Below are positions 47,583-56,138 of a stretch of DNA of 64,000 nt, one piece after another. Position 1 is the stretch's first letter. The number at the start of each line of letters is the position of its first letter. Below the pieces are notes generated by a model. The model was not told the origin of the DNA. It searched no databases and saw nothing but the letters and a program-made list of their open reading frames with translations. The stretch is from Lachnospiraceae bacterium (lineage in GTDB: Bacteria > Bacillota > Clostridia > Lachnospirales > Lachnospiraceae), in contig JAUNCZ010000011.1 in the NCBI GenBank assembly GCA_030526405.1, positions 1 to 64,000 on the forward strand, read 5' to 3'. The position numbers were made by a program, and so were the translations under genes.

Positions 47583-48482
47583 CTATTTTCTTTCGGGATC
47601 TGCCTTCGCTGCCAGTACCTTTGTTCCCAGATTGATGAGAAATACCAGCACCAGCAAAACCACCGCGATTCCAAAGGCTGTGTCAAAATCACCCTCGCTG
47701 GTGGCGGACAGATACAACTGTGTGGTCATTGTACCGCCGGACTGGAAAATCTTCGGAAACAGACCTGCCAGGGTTTTTGGCAGTGCCTTGGCACTTCCAG
47801 CTGTAAACAGCAGTGCTGCCGATTCTCCCACAATTCGTCCCACCGCCAGGATCACACCGGTAATGATTCCCGGCATGGCAGAGGGAAGAAGAATGGTTCG
47901 GATGGTATACCATTTTCCTGCTCCCAGGCCCACTGCTCCATGACGATAGCTGTCCGGCACTGTCTTCAGGGCCTCCTGGGTATTTCTTGTAATCAGAGGC
48001 ATTACCATCAGCATCAGGGTAAGGGAACCTGTCAGAATAGAATAGCCAAGTCCCAGTGTCTGTCCGAAAAACATCATGCCGAAGAGACCAAAGATAATAG
48101 AAGGGATTCCGGACAATGTCTCTGTGGCAAATTCAATGATGGTAACCAGCTTTCCTGGTTTCGCATACTCATTCAGATATACTGCTGCCCCCACACTCAC
48201 CGGCACTGCTGCCAGCATGGTGAGCACCACGATCAGTACCGTATTCACAATATTTCCGGCAATACCCACGGTTCCCTTCAGAACAGAAGTTACCGATGTG
48301 AGAAACTGCCAGTTCACCTGACCGATTCCCCGTACCAGCACATAGGCAATGATCCCCGCCAGAAGCAGTACAGAAAAGCCGGCACAGATACAGATCAGCC
48401 CGTACAGCAGCTGGTCTGCCGGTCTTTTCCCGGAAGCAGTCAGGGAAGAACCATCTGCCGTAGTAGTTTCAACCTTAACCAT
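47583..48482 (-). CDS. pstA: Phosphate ABC transporter permease PstA
   Basis: Membrane subunit of the phosphate importer, about 299 residues with six helices. It shows IEFATETLSGIPSIIFGLFGMMFFG and the coupling EAA-type loop TRNTQEALKTVPDSYRHGAVGLGAGKWYTIRTILLPSAMPGIITG. I place the start at the ATG at 48482, which overlaps the pstC stop and has AAAGGCGG seven bases before it; a TTG two codons upstream is also open. It is co-translated with pstC. Confidence 0.94.
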   Translation of the reverse strand: MVKVETTTADGSSLTASGKRPADQLLYGLICICAGFSVLLLAGIIAYVLVRGIGQVNWQFLTSVTSVLKGTVGIAGNIVNTVLIVVLTMLAAVPVSVGAAVYLNEYAKPGKLVTIIEFATETLSGIPSIIFGLFGMMFFGQTLGLGYSILTGSLTLMLMVMPLITRNTQEALKTVPDSYRHGAVGLGAGKWYTIRTILLPSAMPGIITGVILAVGRIVGESAALLFTAGSAKALPKTLAGLFPKIFQSGGTMTTQLYLSATSEGDFDTAFGIAVVLLVLVFLINLGTKVLAAKADPERK

Positions 48483-49383
48483 TGTCAACCGCCTTTCTCC
48501 GCATTCTCTGCAGAATCAGATTAATGATCATAATAAATACAAACAGTACAAGACCAACGGCAAACAGCACCTGTCTGTGCACACCCTCAGCATAGCCCAT
48601 CTCACTGACCAGCTGTGTGGTCAGGAAGCGGACAGAATTGAAGGGCAGGGGCAGGTTCACAGAACCGCCGGCCACCATATTGATGGCCATGGCCTCTCCC
48701 AGAGCTCTTCCGATTCCCAGCACCACTCCTGTGAGAATTCCGGATTTTGCCGCAGGAAGCACCACCTGAAAGATGGTCTGGATCTTACTTGCCCCCAGAG
48801 CCAGGGATGCTGCCCTCATCTGGGCGGGCACCGCCCGGATGGCAGAAGCACTGACATTCACCACTGTGGGCAGGATCATCACTGCCAGAACGATCACGGC
48901 GGAGAGCATGTTGGCTCCGCCTGTGAACTGATGGGTGGAGGATCCGGCAAAAATCAGTTTTTCCAGCCGGAACATCAACGGATTTAACAGCATCAGTCCA
49001 AGAAGACCATAGATTACAGAGGGGATTGCAGCCAGAAGCTCCACTGCCGGCTGTACCACCGCTGCCATTTTTTTATCGGAAATCTCTGTCAGAAACACGG
49101 CGGTAAGCAGTCCTACCGGAACTCCCAGCAATACACTGAAGCCGGTTCCCACAACAGAAGAAAGGATAATATACAAGATTCCGTAAGCCGGCTCTGCCGC
49201 TGTAGGCTTCCACTCTGTCCCTAATAAAAGCTGAGGCACGCCAACCTTGAAAAATGCCGGTGTGCCCTTTGCAATCATATAGAAGGTGATGGAGCATACA
49301 GCAAAGACAGCCAGGATTCCACAGAGGGTAACAACATACTGTGCAACGCCCTCCAGCACATGTTTCTTTGCTCGTCTGTTCAT
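48475..49383 (-). CDS. pstC: Phosphate ABC transporter permease PstC
   Basis: First membrane subunit of the importer, 302 residues with six helices. Typical parts are TFYMIAKGTPAFFKVGVPQLLLGTEWKPTA (the PstC periplasmic loop), LTAVFLTEISDKKMAAVVQPAVELLAAIPSVIYG and the coupling loop RAVPAQMRAASLALGASKIQTIFQVVLPAAKSGILTG. AAGGAGTG precedes the ATG. It stands 28 bases after pstS. Confidence 0.95.
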   Translation of the reverse strand: MNRRAKKHVLEGVAQYVVTLCGILAVFAVCSITFYMIAKGTPAFFKVGVPQLLLGTEWKPTAAEPAYGILYIILSSVVGTGFSVLLGVPVGLLTAVFLTEISDKKMAAVVQPAVELLAAIPSVIYGLLGLMLLNPLMFRLEKLIFAGSSTHQFTGGANMLSAVIVLAVMILPTVVNVSASAIRAVPAQMRAASLALGASKIQTIFQVVLPAAKSGILTGVVLGIGRALGEAMAINMVAGGSVNLPLPFNSVRFLTTQLVSEMGYAEGVHRQVLFAVGLVLFVFIMIINLILQRMRRKAVDNG

Positions 49384-49411
49384 AGCTTCACTCCTTATCT
49401 GGAATCCAGCC

Positions 49412-50266
49412 TTATTCCGGAAGGATCAGGCCTAACTGAGTGATTACATTCTGACCCTCCTCAGACTCAACATAGGAGAACCAGGTCTGTACTTCTTCCT
49501 TCTGCTCTGAAATCTCTCCCTTAGTTGCCATTACAAATGGTCTGGATAAGAGATACTCTCCTGCAAGGATATTCTCCTCTGTTGCATCCACTCCGTTCAG
49601 TGCCACAGACTGCACACTCTGATCTACCACGTCCAGAGATACGTAGCCGATGGAACCAGGGGTAGCTGCCACCTTGGCCAGTACTGCACCGGTGGAATCC
49701 AGCTCCTGTGCATAGGCACATTCATCCTCCACACCCAGCAGTTCCTCGAAGGCACCCCTTGTTCCGGAGCCTGCCTCACGTCCGATTACTACGATGGCCT
49801 CATCAATACCACCCACCTCATTCCAGTTGGTAATATTTCCTGCGTAGATGTCCGCCAGCTGATCTGTTGTCAGATCTGTTGCCGGATTCTCCTTATCGGT
49901 AATCACTGCGATACCGTCAATGGCCACCACATTCTCAACAGCTCCGTTTTCCTTCTCGCCGTCCTTCAGTCCACGGGAGGCATTTCCGATATCCACGCTT
50001 CCCTGAACCAGTGACTCAATACCTGCGCCGGAGCCTGTATACTCAACGGTTACTGTAATATCCGGATAGGTCTCCATAAAGCTTTCAGACATTGCCTCAC
50101 AGAGTTTCTCCATAGAAGTGGAGCCCGCCAGTGTGATTGTTTTTCCGGCAGCACCATTTCCTGCTTTATCTGTTGTCTCCTCTGCAGCGCCACATCCGGC
50201 AAATGCTCCCATCATCAGAACAGCGGCTGTTCCTGCAGCAATTGTTTTCATTACATTCTTTCTCAT
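49412..50266 (-). CDS. pstS: Phosphate-binding lipoprotein PstS
   Basis: Extracytoplasmic substrate-binding protein of the Pst importer, 284 residues. It has a lipoprotein signal peptide (MRKNVMKTIAAGTAAVLMMG, lipobox AFAGC with Cys25) and an Ala/Glu-rich linker. The binding domain begins ITLAGSTSMEKLCEAMSESF. Phosphate ligands are likely in AGSTSMEK, YTGSGAGIESL and GREAGSGTRGAFEELLG. It leads the pstSCAB-phoU operon from a Pho-type promoter. Confidence 0.95.
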   Translation of the reverse strand: MRKNVMKTIAAGTAAVLMMGAFAGCGAAEETTDKAGNGAAGKTITLAGSTSMEKLCEAMSESFMETYPDITVTVEYTGSGAGIESLVQGSVDIGNASRGLKDGEKENGAVENVVAIDGIAVITDKENPATDLTTDQLADIYAGNITNWNEVGGIDEAIVVIGREAGSGTRGAFEELLGVEDECAYAQELDSTGAVLAKVAATPGSIGYVSLDVVDQSVQSVALNGVDATEENILAGEYLLSRPFVMATKGEISEQKEEVQTWFSYVESEEGQNVITQLGLILPE

Positions 50267-50321
50267 ATAAAACCTCCTGTGTTTTAACCATATTCATTTC
50301 TCTTAGGTGATCACAGGTGTT

Positions 50322-50378
50322 ACTATAGAAGCCCAATGTAAAATACATCATCCAGGTAAAGTAAAAGAAAGGTAAAAA
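50322..50378 (-). promoter_or_regulatory. Pho-type promoter of the pst operon
   Basis: On the minus strand, TTTTAC elements with their G at 50372, 50361 and 50338 (spacings 11 and 23), plus one extra at 50356, precede TATAGT (50327-50322) by nine bases. There is no normal -35, as expected for an activator-dependent promoter. Confidence 0.8.
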
Positions 50379-50425
50379 GAAGGTGAAGTGGGTGATTTTT
50401 ACATTGTATGAGAATCCGGTAACAG

Positions 50426-50464
50426 GCAAAAAGCAGAGGTGCTTTTCAGACCTCTGCTTTTTGC
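50426..50464 (-). terminator. Terminator of the first sigma/anti-sigma operon
   Basis: GCAAAAAGCAGAGGT (50426-50440) pairs perfectly with ACCTCTGCTTTTTGC (50450-50464). It follows the anti-sigma gene on the minus strand. Confidence 0.75.
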
Positions 50465-50489
50465 TGTGATTTCCTCTGTTCAGTTCCTG

Positions 50490-51320
50490 TTATTCTTTTT
50501 TCCAGATCAGCTTCCCTGTATCTGCGAAATCCAAGTGGATTTCTGCCATAGGTATGATCCCCGTTTCACCCTGTTCTGACATCTTGTGGATGGCATCCTG
50601 CAGCTGGGCTCTCCAGCTGTTCAGCTCCTGGTCGGAGATATTGTCCAGATAATAGACTGCCTCGGTATTTTCAGGAAGCCGGATTGCTTCCATATCATCA
50701 AAGAGCAGATCCGATCCTGCCAGACCCGTGTCCGTATAGGTTCCTCCCTCCACCAGAGAATCCTCTTCATTTCCCGTAATTTCAAAGGGCACCAGACTCC
50801 AACGGTAGGTTTCCTTCACAGGATCCCTTCGAAGAGCATCCCTGTACTGCTCTTTTACTCCTCCGAAGGACAGATAGAGAATCAGCTTCTGCTCCTCCGT
50901 TGTCTCATAGAGAACCTGCAGCTGCCGGTTCTCTGCCCTGCTCTCAGGGATCAGAAGCAACTGATTTCCTTCCATCTCCGTCTCCAGGGAGTTTTCATCA
51001 AACACCTGAAATCCCCTGAAGGCTGGTCCCAGAAGATATGCACTGATTCCGGCAAAGAGCACCGCTGCGGCCAGGATTCCTGCACCTATTCCCTTTATCA
51101 CCCGCATCAGATACCGTTTCTTCATCTTTGCAAATCCGGAATCCGGATACTCCGCAGGCTTCTCAATTTCCAGATTCTGACACATATATCTGTACTCTTT
51201 TCCACATTCTTCGCATTCCTTCAGATGGTTTTCCACAAACTCACGGCTTCCCTGACTCACATCCCCATCCACGTATAAGGGAAGAAGATCCTGTACAATA
51301 TCACAGCTGTGTTTTTTCAT
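50490..51320 (-). CDS. Membrane anti-sigma factor (zinc-finger type), pair 1
   Basis: A 276-residue anti-sigma factor. The N terminus has the anti-sigma zinc finger, His32-x3-Cys36-x2-Cys39, in a CDIVQDLLPLYVDGDVSQGS context. One helix (about 76-95, GIGAGILAAAVLFAGISAYLLG) crosses the membrane and a roughly 180-residue domain lies outside. It should hold its sigma factor inactive until an external signal. The ATG overlaps the sigma stop (ATGA), so the two are translationally coupled. The signal is unknown. Confidence 0.82.
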   Translation of the reverse strand: MKKHSCDIVQDLLPLYVDGDVSQGSREFVENHLKECEECGKEYRYMCQNLEIEKPAEYPDSGFAKMKKRYLMRVIKGIGAGILAAAVLFAGISAYLLGPAFRGFQVFDENSLETEMEGNQLLLIPESRAENRQLQVLYETTEEQKLILYLSFGGVKEQYRDALRRDPVKETYRWSLVPFEITGNEEDSLVEGGTYTDTGLAGSDLLFDDMEAIRLPENTEAVYYLDNISDQELNSWRAQLQDAIHKMSEQGETGIIPMAEIHLDFADTGKLIWKKE

Positions 51321-51805
51321 CCCTTTTCCTCCATTTTCTCCATCACCATTTTCTTTCCTCTGTAGAATGTCATCTTTGCCCAGCTCTCTGACTTTCCAAA
51401 GAGCTTTGCAATCTGCTGAAAGGACAGTTCTCCAAAAACCCGTAGAAGAAACACCTCCTTGTAGGGCTCCTTCAGCTGATGTACAAACTCATGGATCTGT
51501 ATCGCATGCTGCCTGTCAAGGATGGACTCTTCCATATTTTCCTCCGAGGCAAGCTGATCCAGCTCCGCAGTCACCTGTCTCTGTTCCTTCCTCAGCTGAT
51601 TCAGCCACTGATTCTTTCCGATGCGGCACAGCAGCATGTAGGCAGAGCCCTCCTGAAGAGAAGAAAAATACTTCTTTTCATATTTCAAAAATGCCTCCTG
51701 TGTCAGATCCTCTGCATCGGCAGGATTCTTTGTCAGCGAAAGGAGATAATGATAGACTGCTCTGTAATTGGCTTCGTAAAAAAGCCGGAATTCCTGTTCC
51801 TTCAT
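51317..51805 (-). CDS. ECF-type RNA polymerase sigma factor, pair 1
   Basis: A 162-residue extracytoplasmic-function sigma factor. Region 2 includes FYEANYRAVYHYLLSLTKNPADAEDLTQEAFLKYEK. Region 4 includes LKEPYKEVFLLRVFGELSFQQIAKLFGKSESWAKMTFYRGKKMV. The start at 51805 is preceded by GGAGG six bases upstream; the longer open frame is not sigma-like. It forms a unit with the anti-sigma gene behind it and is divergent from a second ECF pair. I could not identify its promoter motif in the 265-bp gap. Confidence 0.88.
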   Translation of the reverse strand: MKEQEFRLFYEANYRAVYHYLLSLTKNPADAEDLTQEAFLKYEKKYFSSLQEGSAYMLLCRIGKNQWLNQLRKEQRQVTAELDQLASEENMEESILDRQHAIQIHEFVHQLKEPYKEVFLLRVFGELSFQQIAKLFGKSESWAKMTFYRGKKMVMEKMEEKG

Positions 51806-52070
51806 TCTCATCCTCCTCTCCTGTCTGATTAACACCTGAAGTGCACAAAAAGTCACAACTATTTCTGCAATTATTTTATCAAAACCCTGTTTTTTCATAC
51901 AGGTTATTTCTATTTGAGATTCTTCCGATTCTCATATATCTGATAAAATAATAATAAAGGAACAACGTACTCTCGCAGCCAAAATTTTCCTAAAACCTGA
52001 AATACTCTGTAACGAAACAGGCATTTTCCGCATTAATGAATAACAACAGAACCAGAAAGGAGGTGGAAAG

Positions 52071-52553
52071 ATGCAGTCCCAGGAGGAACTATATCAGAGA
52101 TATGCCAGAATCGTTTACAAATATCTTCTGTCCAAAACCCGTAATGAACAGCTGGCAGAGGAACTGACCCAGGAAACCTTTTATCAGGCCATAAAAAGCA
52201 TTGACCGATTTGACGGAAGCTGCAGGCTTTCCACCTGGCTTTGTGCCATAGCAAAAAATCAGCTGCTGGCCTGGCTTCGAAAGCATCCTGCGGAGGAACC
52301 CTTTCAGGAGCAGACCACTCTGCAAAGTGCCAGCGCGGAATCAGAAGCCCTGCAGCAACTGCAGAGGGTGGAACTGATGAAAAAACTACACACCTTCCCG
52401 GAACCCTTCCGGGAAATCCTGTATCTGAGGATTTTCGGCAACCTGTCCTTTCGGGAAATCGGAGAGATCATGGGGAAAACAGAAAACTGGGCAAGAGTAA
52501 ATTATTATCGTGCAAAGGAACGACTGAAAAAGGAGGTGCAGAAGGATGAGTAA
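52071..52553 (+). CDS. ECF-type RNA polymerase sigma factor, pair 2
   Basis: A 160-residue ECF sigma factor with region 2 (LYQRYARIVYKYLLSKTRNEQLAEELTQETFYQAIKSIDRF, then STWLCAIAKNQLLAWLRKH) and region 4 (FPEPFREILYLRIFGNLSFREIGEIMGKTENWARVNYYRAKERLKKEV). AAAGGAGG precedes the ATG. It overlaps its anti-sigma gene by eight bases. It is related to but clearly distinct from the sigma factor of the divergent pair. Confidence 0.9.
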   Translation: MQSQEELYQRYARIVYKYLLSKTRNEQLAEELTQETFYQAIKSIDRFDGSCRLSTWLCAIAKNQLLAWLRKHPAEEPFQEQTTLQSASAESEALQQLQRVELMKKLHTFPEPFREILYLRIFGNLSFREIGEIMGKTENWARVNYYRAKERLKKEVQKDE

Positions 52554-53925
52554 AATTCCATGTGAGATCATCAAAGATCTGCTTCCGTCCTATGTGGATG
52601 AGCTAACCTCTGAGGAAACCGGCAGAGCAATAGAGCAGCATATTACAGAGTGCCCCTCCTGCAGGGAAACTCTGCATTCCATGAAAGAACAAGAAATCCA
52701 GCTGTTTTCTGAAGAGGACCAGCGGGAACTTGACTTTCTGAAAAAAACAAAGAAAAAAAACAGAGTAGGGATGCTTCTTTCTTTGGCTGTCCTGCTGTTC
52801 ATGCTTCTCGCTACCCTGGCAAGGAATTACCTTGCAGCAAAAAAATTACCCGAAGAAACGCTGGACTGGGATATTACAGTTTCCGGAAATAACCTGGAGC
52901 TGACAGTAAACACAACATCCATCTGCGGAATCCAGTTCCTGGATGTCTCTGAGTATCAGGGCTTTTTAAAAATCTCTGTATTAGGCTGTGATAACACGAT
53001 TCTGTACAAAAGCAGCAGGGAAACCACCTTCACCGCCTCAGAGGAGATTCAGATGGTATCCCTTGGCAACCAGATTATCTGGGCCTACGGTGAGGATATT
53101 TCTCCCCTCACCTCCCGGCTCTGCACCGCTTACAATCCCTTTGCTTTAAACAAGGAGACCAGAGAATCGCTTCTCAGTATCCTGCACCTTCCGGGCATTG
53201 GAGAAAGCATGCAGGAAGAAATACAGACAGAGGAAAACAGCTACACCTGGAACATTCGCTTTAATAGTGACTGCAATCCTGACAGACAGAAGGCCTTCGA
53301 AGAGCGGCTGCGAAGCTGTGGCTACCTGATGCTGGCAGGTATCGGAAATCTGGATGCAGTCAGCTTTTCCTATACCGTTTCCGGCTCAGAAAAATCTCTG
53401 ACGGTAACAGCTGCTGATGCATCTGCCTACGCAGGTGAAGACATCAAAACAGTGGGAAGAGACCTACTTCTCCTGGAAAATCTGGTGCAGAAAACCGGTT
53501 TCCATACCCTGGCCGACGGCTTTGCCAGCCGTGAATCGGATCCAAAATATAATTTCCTGCCTTTTAATGATTCCATTGATTCAATGATGGAATTTACGGT
53601 AGATAACTTTGCAGAGGATTCTCTTCAGTCCCTTCAGCTGGTGGTATCCTGTGACAGGGCAGAAGCCAGCCAGGCTGTGACCCCTGCCGGAGGCGGCTCT
53701 CTTCGAAGGGGAGAACGACTGATCCTACAGCTGATTCCAGAAGATTTTTCTGAAGAGATTATGGATTTCTCAGAGGCGGTCATCACCCTTGTGGTTACGG
53801 ATTCAGCCGGCAATACCCATCCTGTACAGGGTAGCATTGCTGCTGAAGTCCATTGGGAGGGCGGCAACTATCAGCTGAAGCTTACAGGAAATGCAGAAGA
53901 TGGATATATACTGAAAAAACGATAA
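52546..53925 (+). CDS. Membrane anti-sigma factor (zinc-finger type), pair 2
   Basis: A 459-residue anti-sigma factor. The zinc finger is His32-x3-Cys36-x2-Cys39 after CEIIKDLLPSYVDELTSEETG, the same layout as in pair 1. One membrane helix lies at about 74-92. The long outer part of about 360 residues is beta-rich and contains no cysteine pair. It is much longer than in pair 1 and may bind an extracellular ligand. The start lies inside the sigma gene (shared ATGAGTAA). A terminator follows. Confidence 0.82.
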   Translation: MSKIPCEIIKDLLPSYVDELTSEETGRAIEQHITECPSCRETLHSMKEQEIQLFSEEDQRELDFLKKTKKKNRVGMLLSLAVLLFMLLATLARNYLAAKKLPEETLDWDITVSGNNLELTVNTTSICGIQFLDVSEYQGFLKISVLGCDNTILYKSSRETTFTASEEIQMVSLGNQIIWAYGEDISPLTSRLCTAYNPFALNKETRESLLSILHLPGIGESMQEEIQTEENSYTWNIRFNSDCNPDRQKAFEERLRSCGYLMLAGIGNLDAVSFSYTVSGSEKSLTVTAADASAYAGEDIKTVGRDLLLLENLVQKTGFHTLADGFASRESDPKYNFLPFNDSIDSMMEFTVDNFAEDSLQSLQLVVSCDRAEASQAVTPAGGGSLRRGERLILQLIPEDFSEEIMDFSEAVITLVVTDSAGNTHPVQGSIAAEVHWEGGNYQLKLTGNAEDGYILKKR

Positions 53926-53935
53926 AAGCAGAAAA

Positions 53936-53970
53936 AGGACCATGGAAGCACAATCCCTTCCATGGTCCTA
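53936..53970. terminator. Terminator between anti-sigma 2 and the VWA gene
   Basis: A 13-bp stem, AGGACCATGGAAG with CTTCCATGGTCCT, and an eight-base loop lie between two convergent genes. The T-rich tail on the plus side is short. Confidence 0.75.
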
Positions 53971-53985
53971 TTCTTTTCGTCCCAC

Positions 53986-54669
53986 TTATCTGGACAGTCT
54001 GTTTTTCTTATGTCGCTTCTCGTAATCCTCCCGGATGGGTGCACAGCAGGCCACCACTGCTTCCGACAGTTCCTCTTTGCTTTTGGATCTGCGAACAGCG
54101 GAAACCGTATCGGAAAGCACCTGATAGTTCAGTGCAGTACCCTCCCTGTCACATTCATAATTGATGGCACGATCCGCATCGATGCCAAATCTGCCTGCCA
54201 CCTGAATGGAATCAATGTTGGCTCCCAGGAATAAAAACTCCCAGCCATACTTTTCTTTTTCCTTTTCCACCATTCTCTTTACCTGATCACTGGTATAATG
54301 GCGGCTGGAATTCTCCATGCCGTCGGTGATGATAATAAACAGTGTTTTCTCCGGTCTGTCCTCTTCCCTGGCGTATTTATGTACGGTGGCAATATGATGG
54401 ATGGCCCCTCCCAGAGCGTCAAGCAGTGCTGTACAGCCACGTACGTAATACTGCTCCTCTGTCATGGCACCGATCTGGTCCACCGGAACTCTGTCGTGGA
54501 GTACCTCTGTCCGATCGTCAAACAATACAGTGGAAACATACGCCTCTCCCTCCTCCTTTTTCTGCTTTTGGATCATAGAATTAAAACCACCGATGGTATC
54601 CGCCTCAAGACCGCTCATGGAACCGCTTCTGTCTAAAATAAAAACAACCTCTGTTAATCCTTTTCTCAT
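53986..54669 (-). CDS. Stand-alone VWA-domain protein (TerY-like)
   Basis: A 227-residue cytosolic VWA protein. The MIDAS motif is DRSGSMSG with Asp13, Ser15 and Ser17; the third loop Thr is in RGCTALLDALG, and TDGMENSS follows. The fold covers nearly the whole protein; the C-terminal end is very basic (YEKRHKKNRLSR). Similar short VWA proteins occur with tellurium/stress (Ter) genes and with macrodomain genes. Here the macrodomain fusion gene lies 187 bases upstream on the same strand. Function unknown. Confidence 0.78.
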   Translation of the reverse strand: MRKGLTEVVFILDRSGSMSGLEADTIGGFNSMIQKQKKEEGEAYVSTVLFDDRTEVLHDRVPVDQIGAMTEEQYYVRGCTALLDALGGAIHHIATVHKYAREEDRPEKTLFIIITDGMENSSRHYTSDQVKRMVEKEKEKYGWEFLFLGANIDSIQVAGRFGIDADRAINYECDREGTALNYQVLSDTVSAVRRSKSKEELSEAVVACCAPIREDYEKRHKKNRLSR

Positions 54670-54758
54670 GATATTCTCCTCCTGTTCTGTAAAACCTGCT
54701 CTGTTTATCAGGTGTGCTCATCTGTTGCACTTATTATACAAAAGAAGAATTCAAAACC

Positions 54759-54777
54759 GGTCGCTTCGAAAGCGACC
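54759..54777. other. Hairpin in the VWA/macrodomain gap
   Basis: GGTCGCTT-CGA-AAGCGACC is a perfect 8-bp stem with a tight loop. A TATAAT on the minus strand (54738-54733) lies just downstream, so the hairpin may belong to a regulatory site upstream of the VWA gene. No T-run follows on either strand. Confidence 0.4.
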
Positions 54778-54856
54778 CTGAAATCAGAGCAAAAATCTTC
54801 AAGGGAGTTCACCAGAAGTATGGGGCTGTCCGGTCCTGCCATCCACCCAGGGCTTC

Positions 54857-55990
54857 TCAGGAGATGATACAGGGCAGTCCGTGTTCCTCCAGCTGAATAT
54901 CCAGCTCGATCATGTCATAGATCCCATTCTCAATAAAATAGGAGAAAATAATATCCGTTTTATCACAGGGAGACAGAGCATAACCTGCCCTGGCCAGAAG
55001 GTCCTTCGTCTCATCCAGATTCAGTCTGGCACCCACACAGAGACAGAGGGCTGTCATCTTATTGGGATGGTAGGCAGCATTGTTTTTTATCTTGGAAAAG
55101 ATCTTTTTATCCACAATGGCTCTCTTGTACACCTCTGCATTGGTCATGTGTTTTTCTTTAATAAGATACAGAAGGTACTCTGAGAAAGTGTCGGAAAGAT
55201 GCCGCATCCTCTCCTCCAGCCGGCTCTCATGAAGCTCCTCAAACACTCCATAATCCGCCTGAAGGCATACCGGTTCTTCCTGAGTCTCCTGCGAAGGAAT
55301 ATCCTTCGGAAGAATCGCTTTCTTCTGGTGATCCAGAAATTTTTCTTTTATGTTCCGCTGTCTTCCAGATATACCCGGGCGATTCCCGATGGACCTGTCC
55401 ACCTCCACCATATCAATGCTGGAACAGACTGCTCCATACTCTTCTTCCCAGGCTGCCTCCACATACTTCTCATCAATATAGGCCTCCAGATCCGGACAGA
55501 GCTGTTTCCCCAGGGTGGTGTCAACTTCACCGAATACCACCAGATAGATCTCCATATGGTTCTTCAGAAGAAAGGCCTGAATCTCGTCTGCTGCAATGCG
55601 CAGTCCCTCCTCTTTTGGGTAGCCAAAACTTCCCGTGGCAATCAGGGGAAATGCGATGGAGCCTATTCCTTCCTTTTTCGCAAGAGCCAGGCTCTTTCTG
55701 TAGCAGGAGCGAAGTTTTTTCTCCTCTCCCCCATCTCCCCCCTGATAGAGAGGACTCACTGCATGAATGATCACCCTGGCCTGCAAGCCGAAACCGGGAG
55801 TCAGAAACACCTCTCCCTCTTCCACGATACCTATATGCTGCTGTCTGTACTGCAGCAGTTCCTCATAGCCTGCAGCCTGATAAACAGCACGATCGCAGCC
55901 AGGACCTGCCATGGGCAACCTGTTGGCTGTATTCACGATGGCCTCCGTATTCATCTTTGTAATATCATTGCGCACAATCCTAAGCGGCAT
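54857..55990 (-). CDS. Macrodomain protein with C-terminal helical domain
   Basis: A 377-residue protein. Residues 1-165 are a macrodomain, which binds or removes ADP-ribose: VRNDITKMNTEAIVNTANRLPMAGPGCDRAVYQAAG, VIIHAVSPLYQGG and FPLIATGSFGYPKEEGLRIA. The GPGCDRAV loop matches the YmdB-like class. A linker (170-265) of variable type follows. Residues about 265-370 form a helical domain (AEVYKRAIVDKKIFSKIKNN ... KMTALCLCVGARLNLDETKDLLARAGYAL) that looks like an XRE-type DNA-binding module. The combination suggests ADP-ribose sensing coupled to DNA binding, but this is inference. It is likely linked to the VWA gene. Confidence 0.8.
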   Translation of the reverse strand: MPLRIVRNDITKMNTEAIVNTANRLPMAGPGCDRAVYQAAGYEELLQYRQQHIGIVEEGEVFLTPGFGLQARVIIHAVSPLYQGGDGGEEKKLRSCYRKSLALAKKEGIGSIAFPLIATGSFGYPKEEGLRIAADEIQAFLLKNHMEIYLVVFGEVDTTLGKQLCPDLEAYIDEKYVEAAWEEEYGAVCSSIDMVEVDRSIGNRPGISGRQRNIKEKFLDHQKKAILPKDIPSQETQEEPVCLQADYGVFEELHESRLEERMRHLSDTFSEYLLYLIKEKHMTNAEVYKRAIVDKKIFSKIKNNAAYHPNKMTALCLCVGARLNLDETKDLLARAGYALSPCDKTDIIFSYFIENGIYDMIELDIQLEEHGLPCIIS

Positions 55991-56138
55991 ATATTCTCCC
56001 CCTGTCCTGATGTATCCATATCTTTCTGCAGGAAACTCTGCTTTCTGTTTCCTTTGCTTATTCTCTATTTTATCACAGAAGGGCGTGCACGAAAGCGATT
56101 CCTGAAGTACCTACTGCCCTTTAGCAAAGTTCATACGT

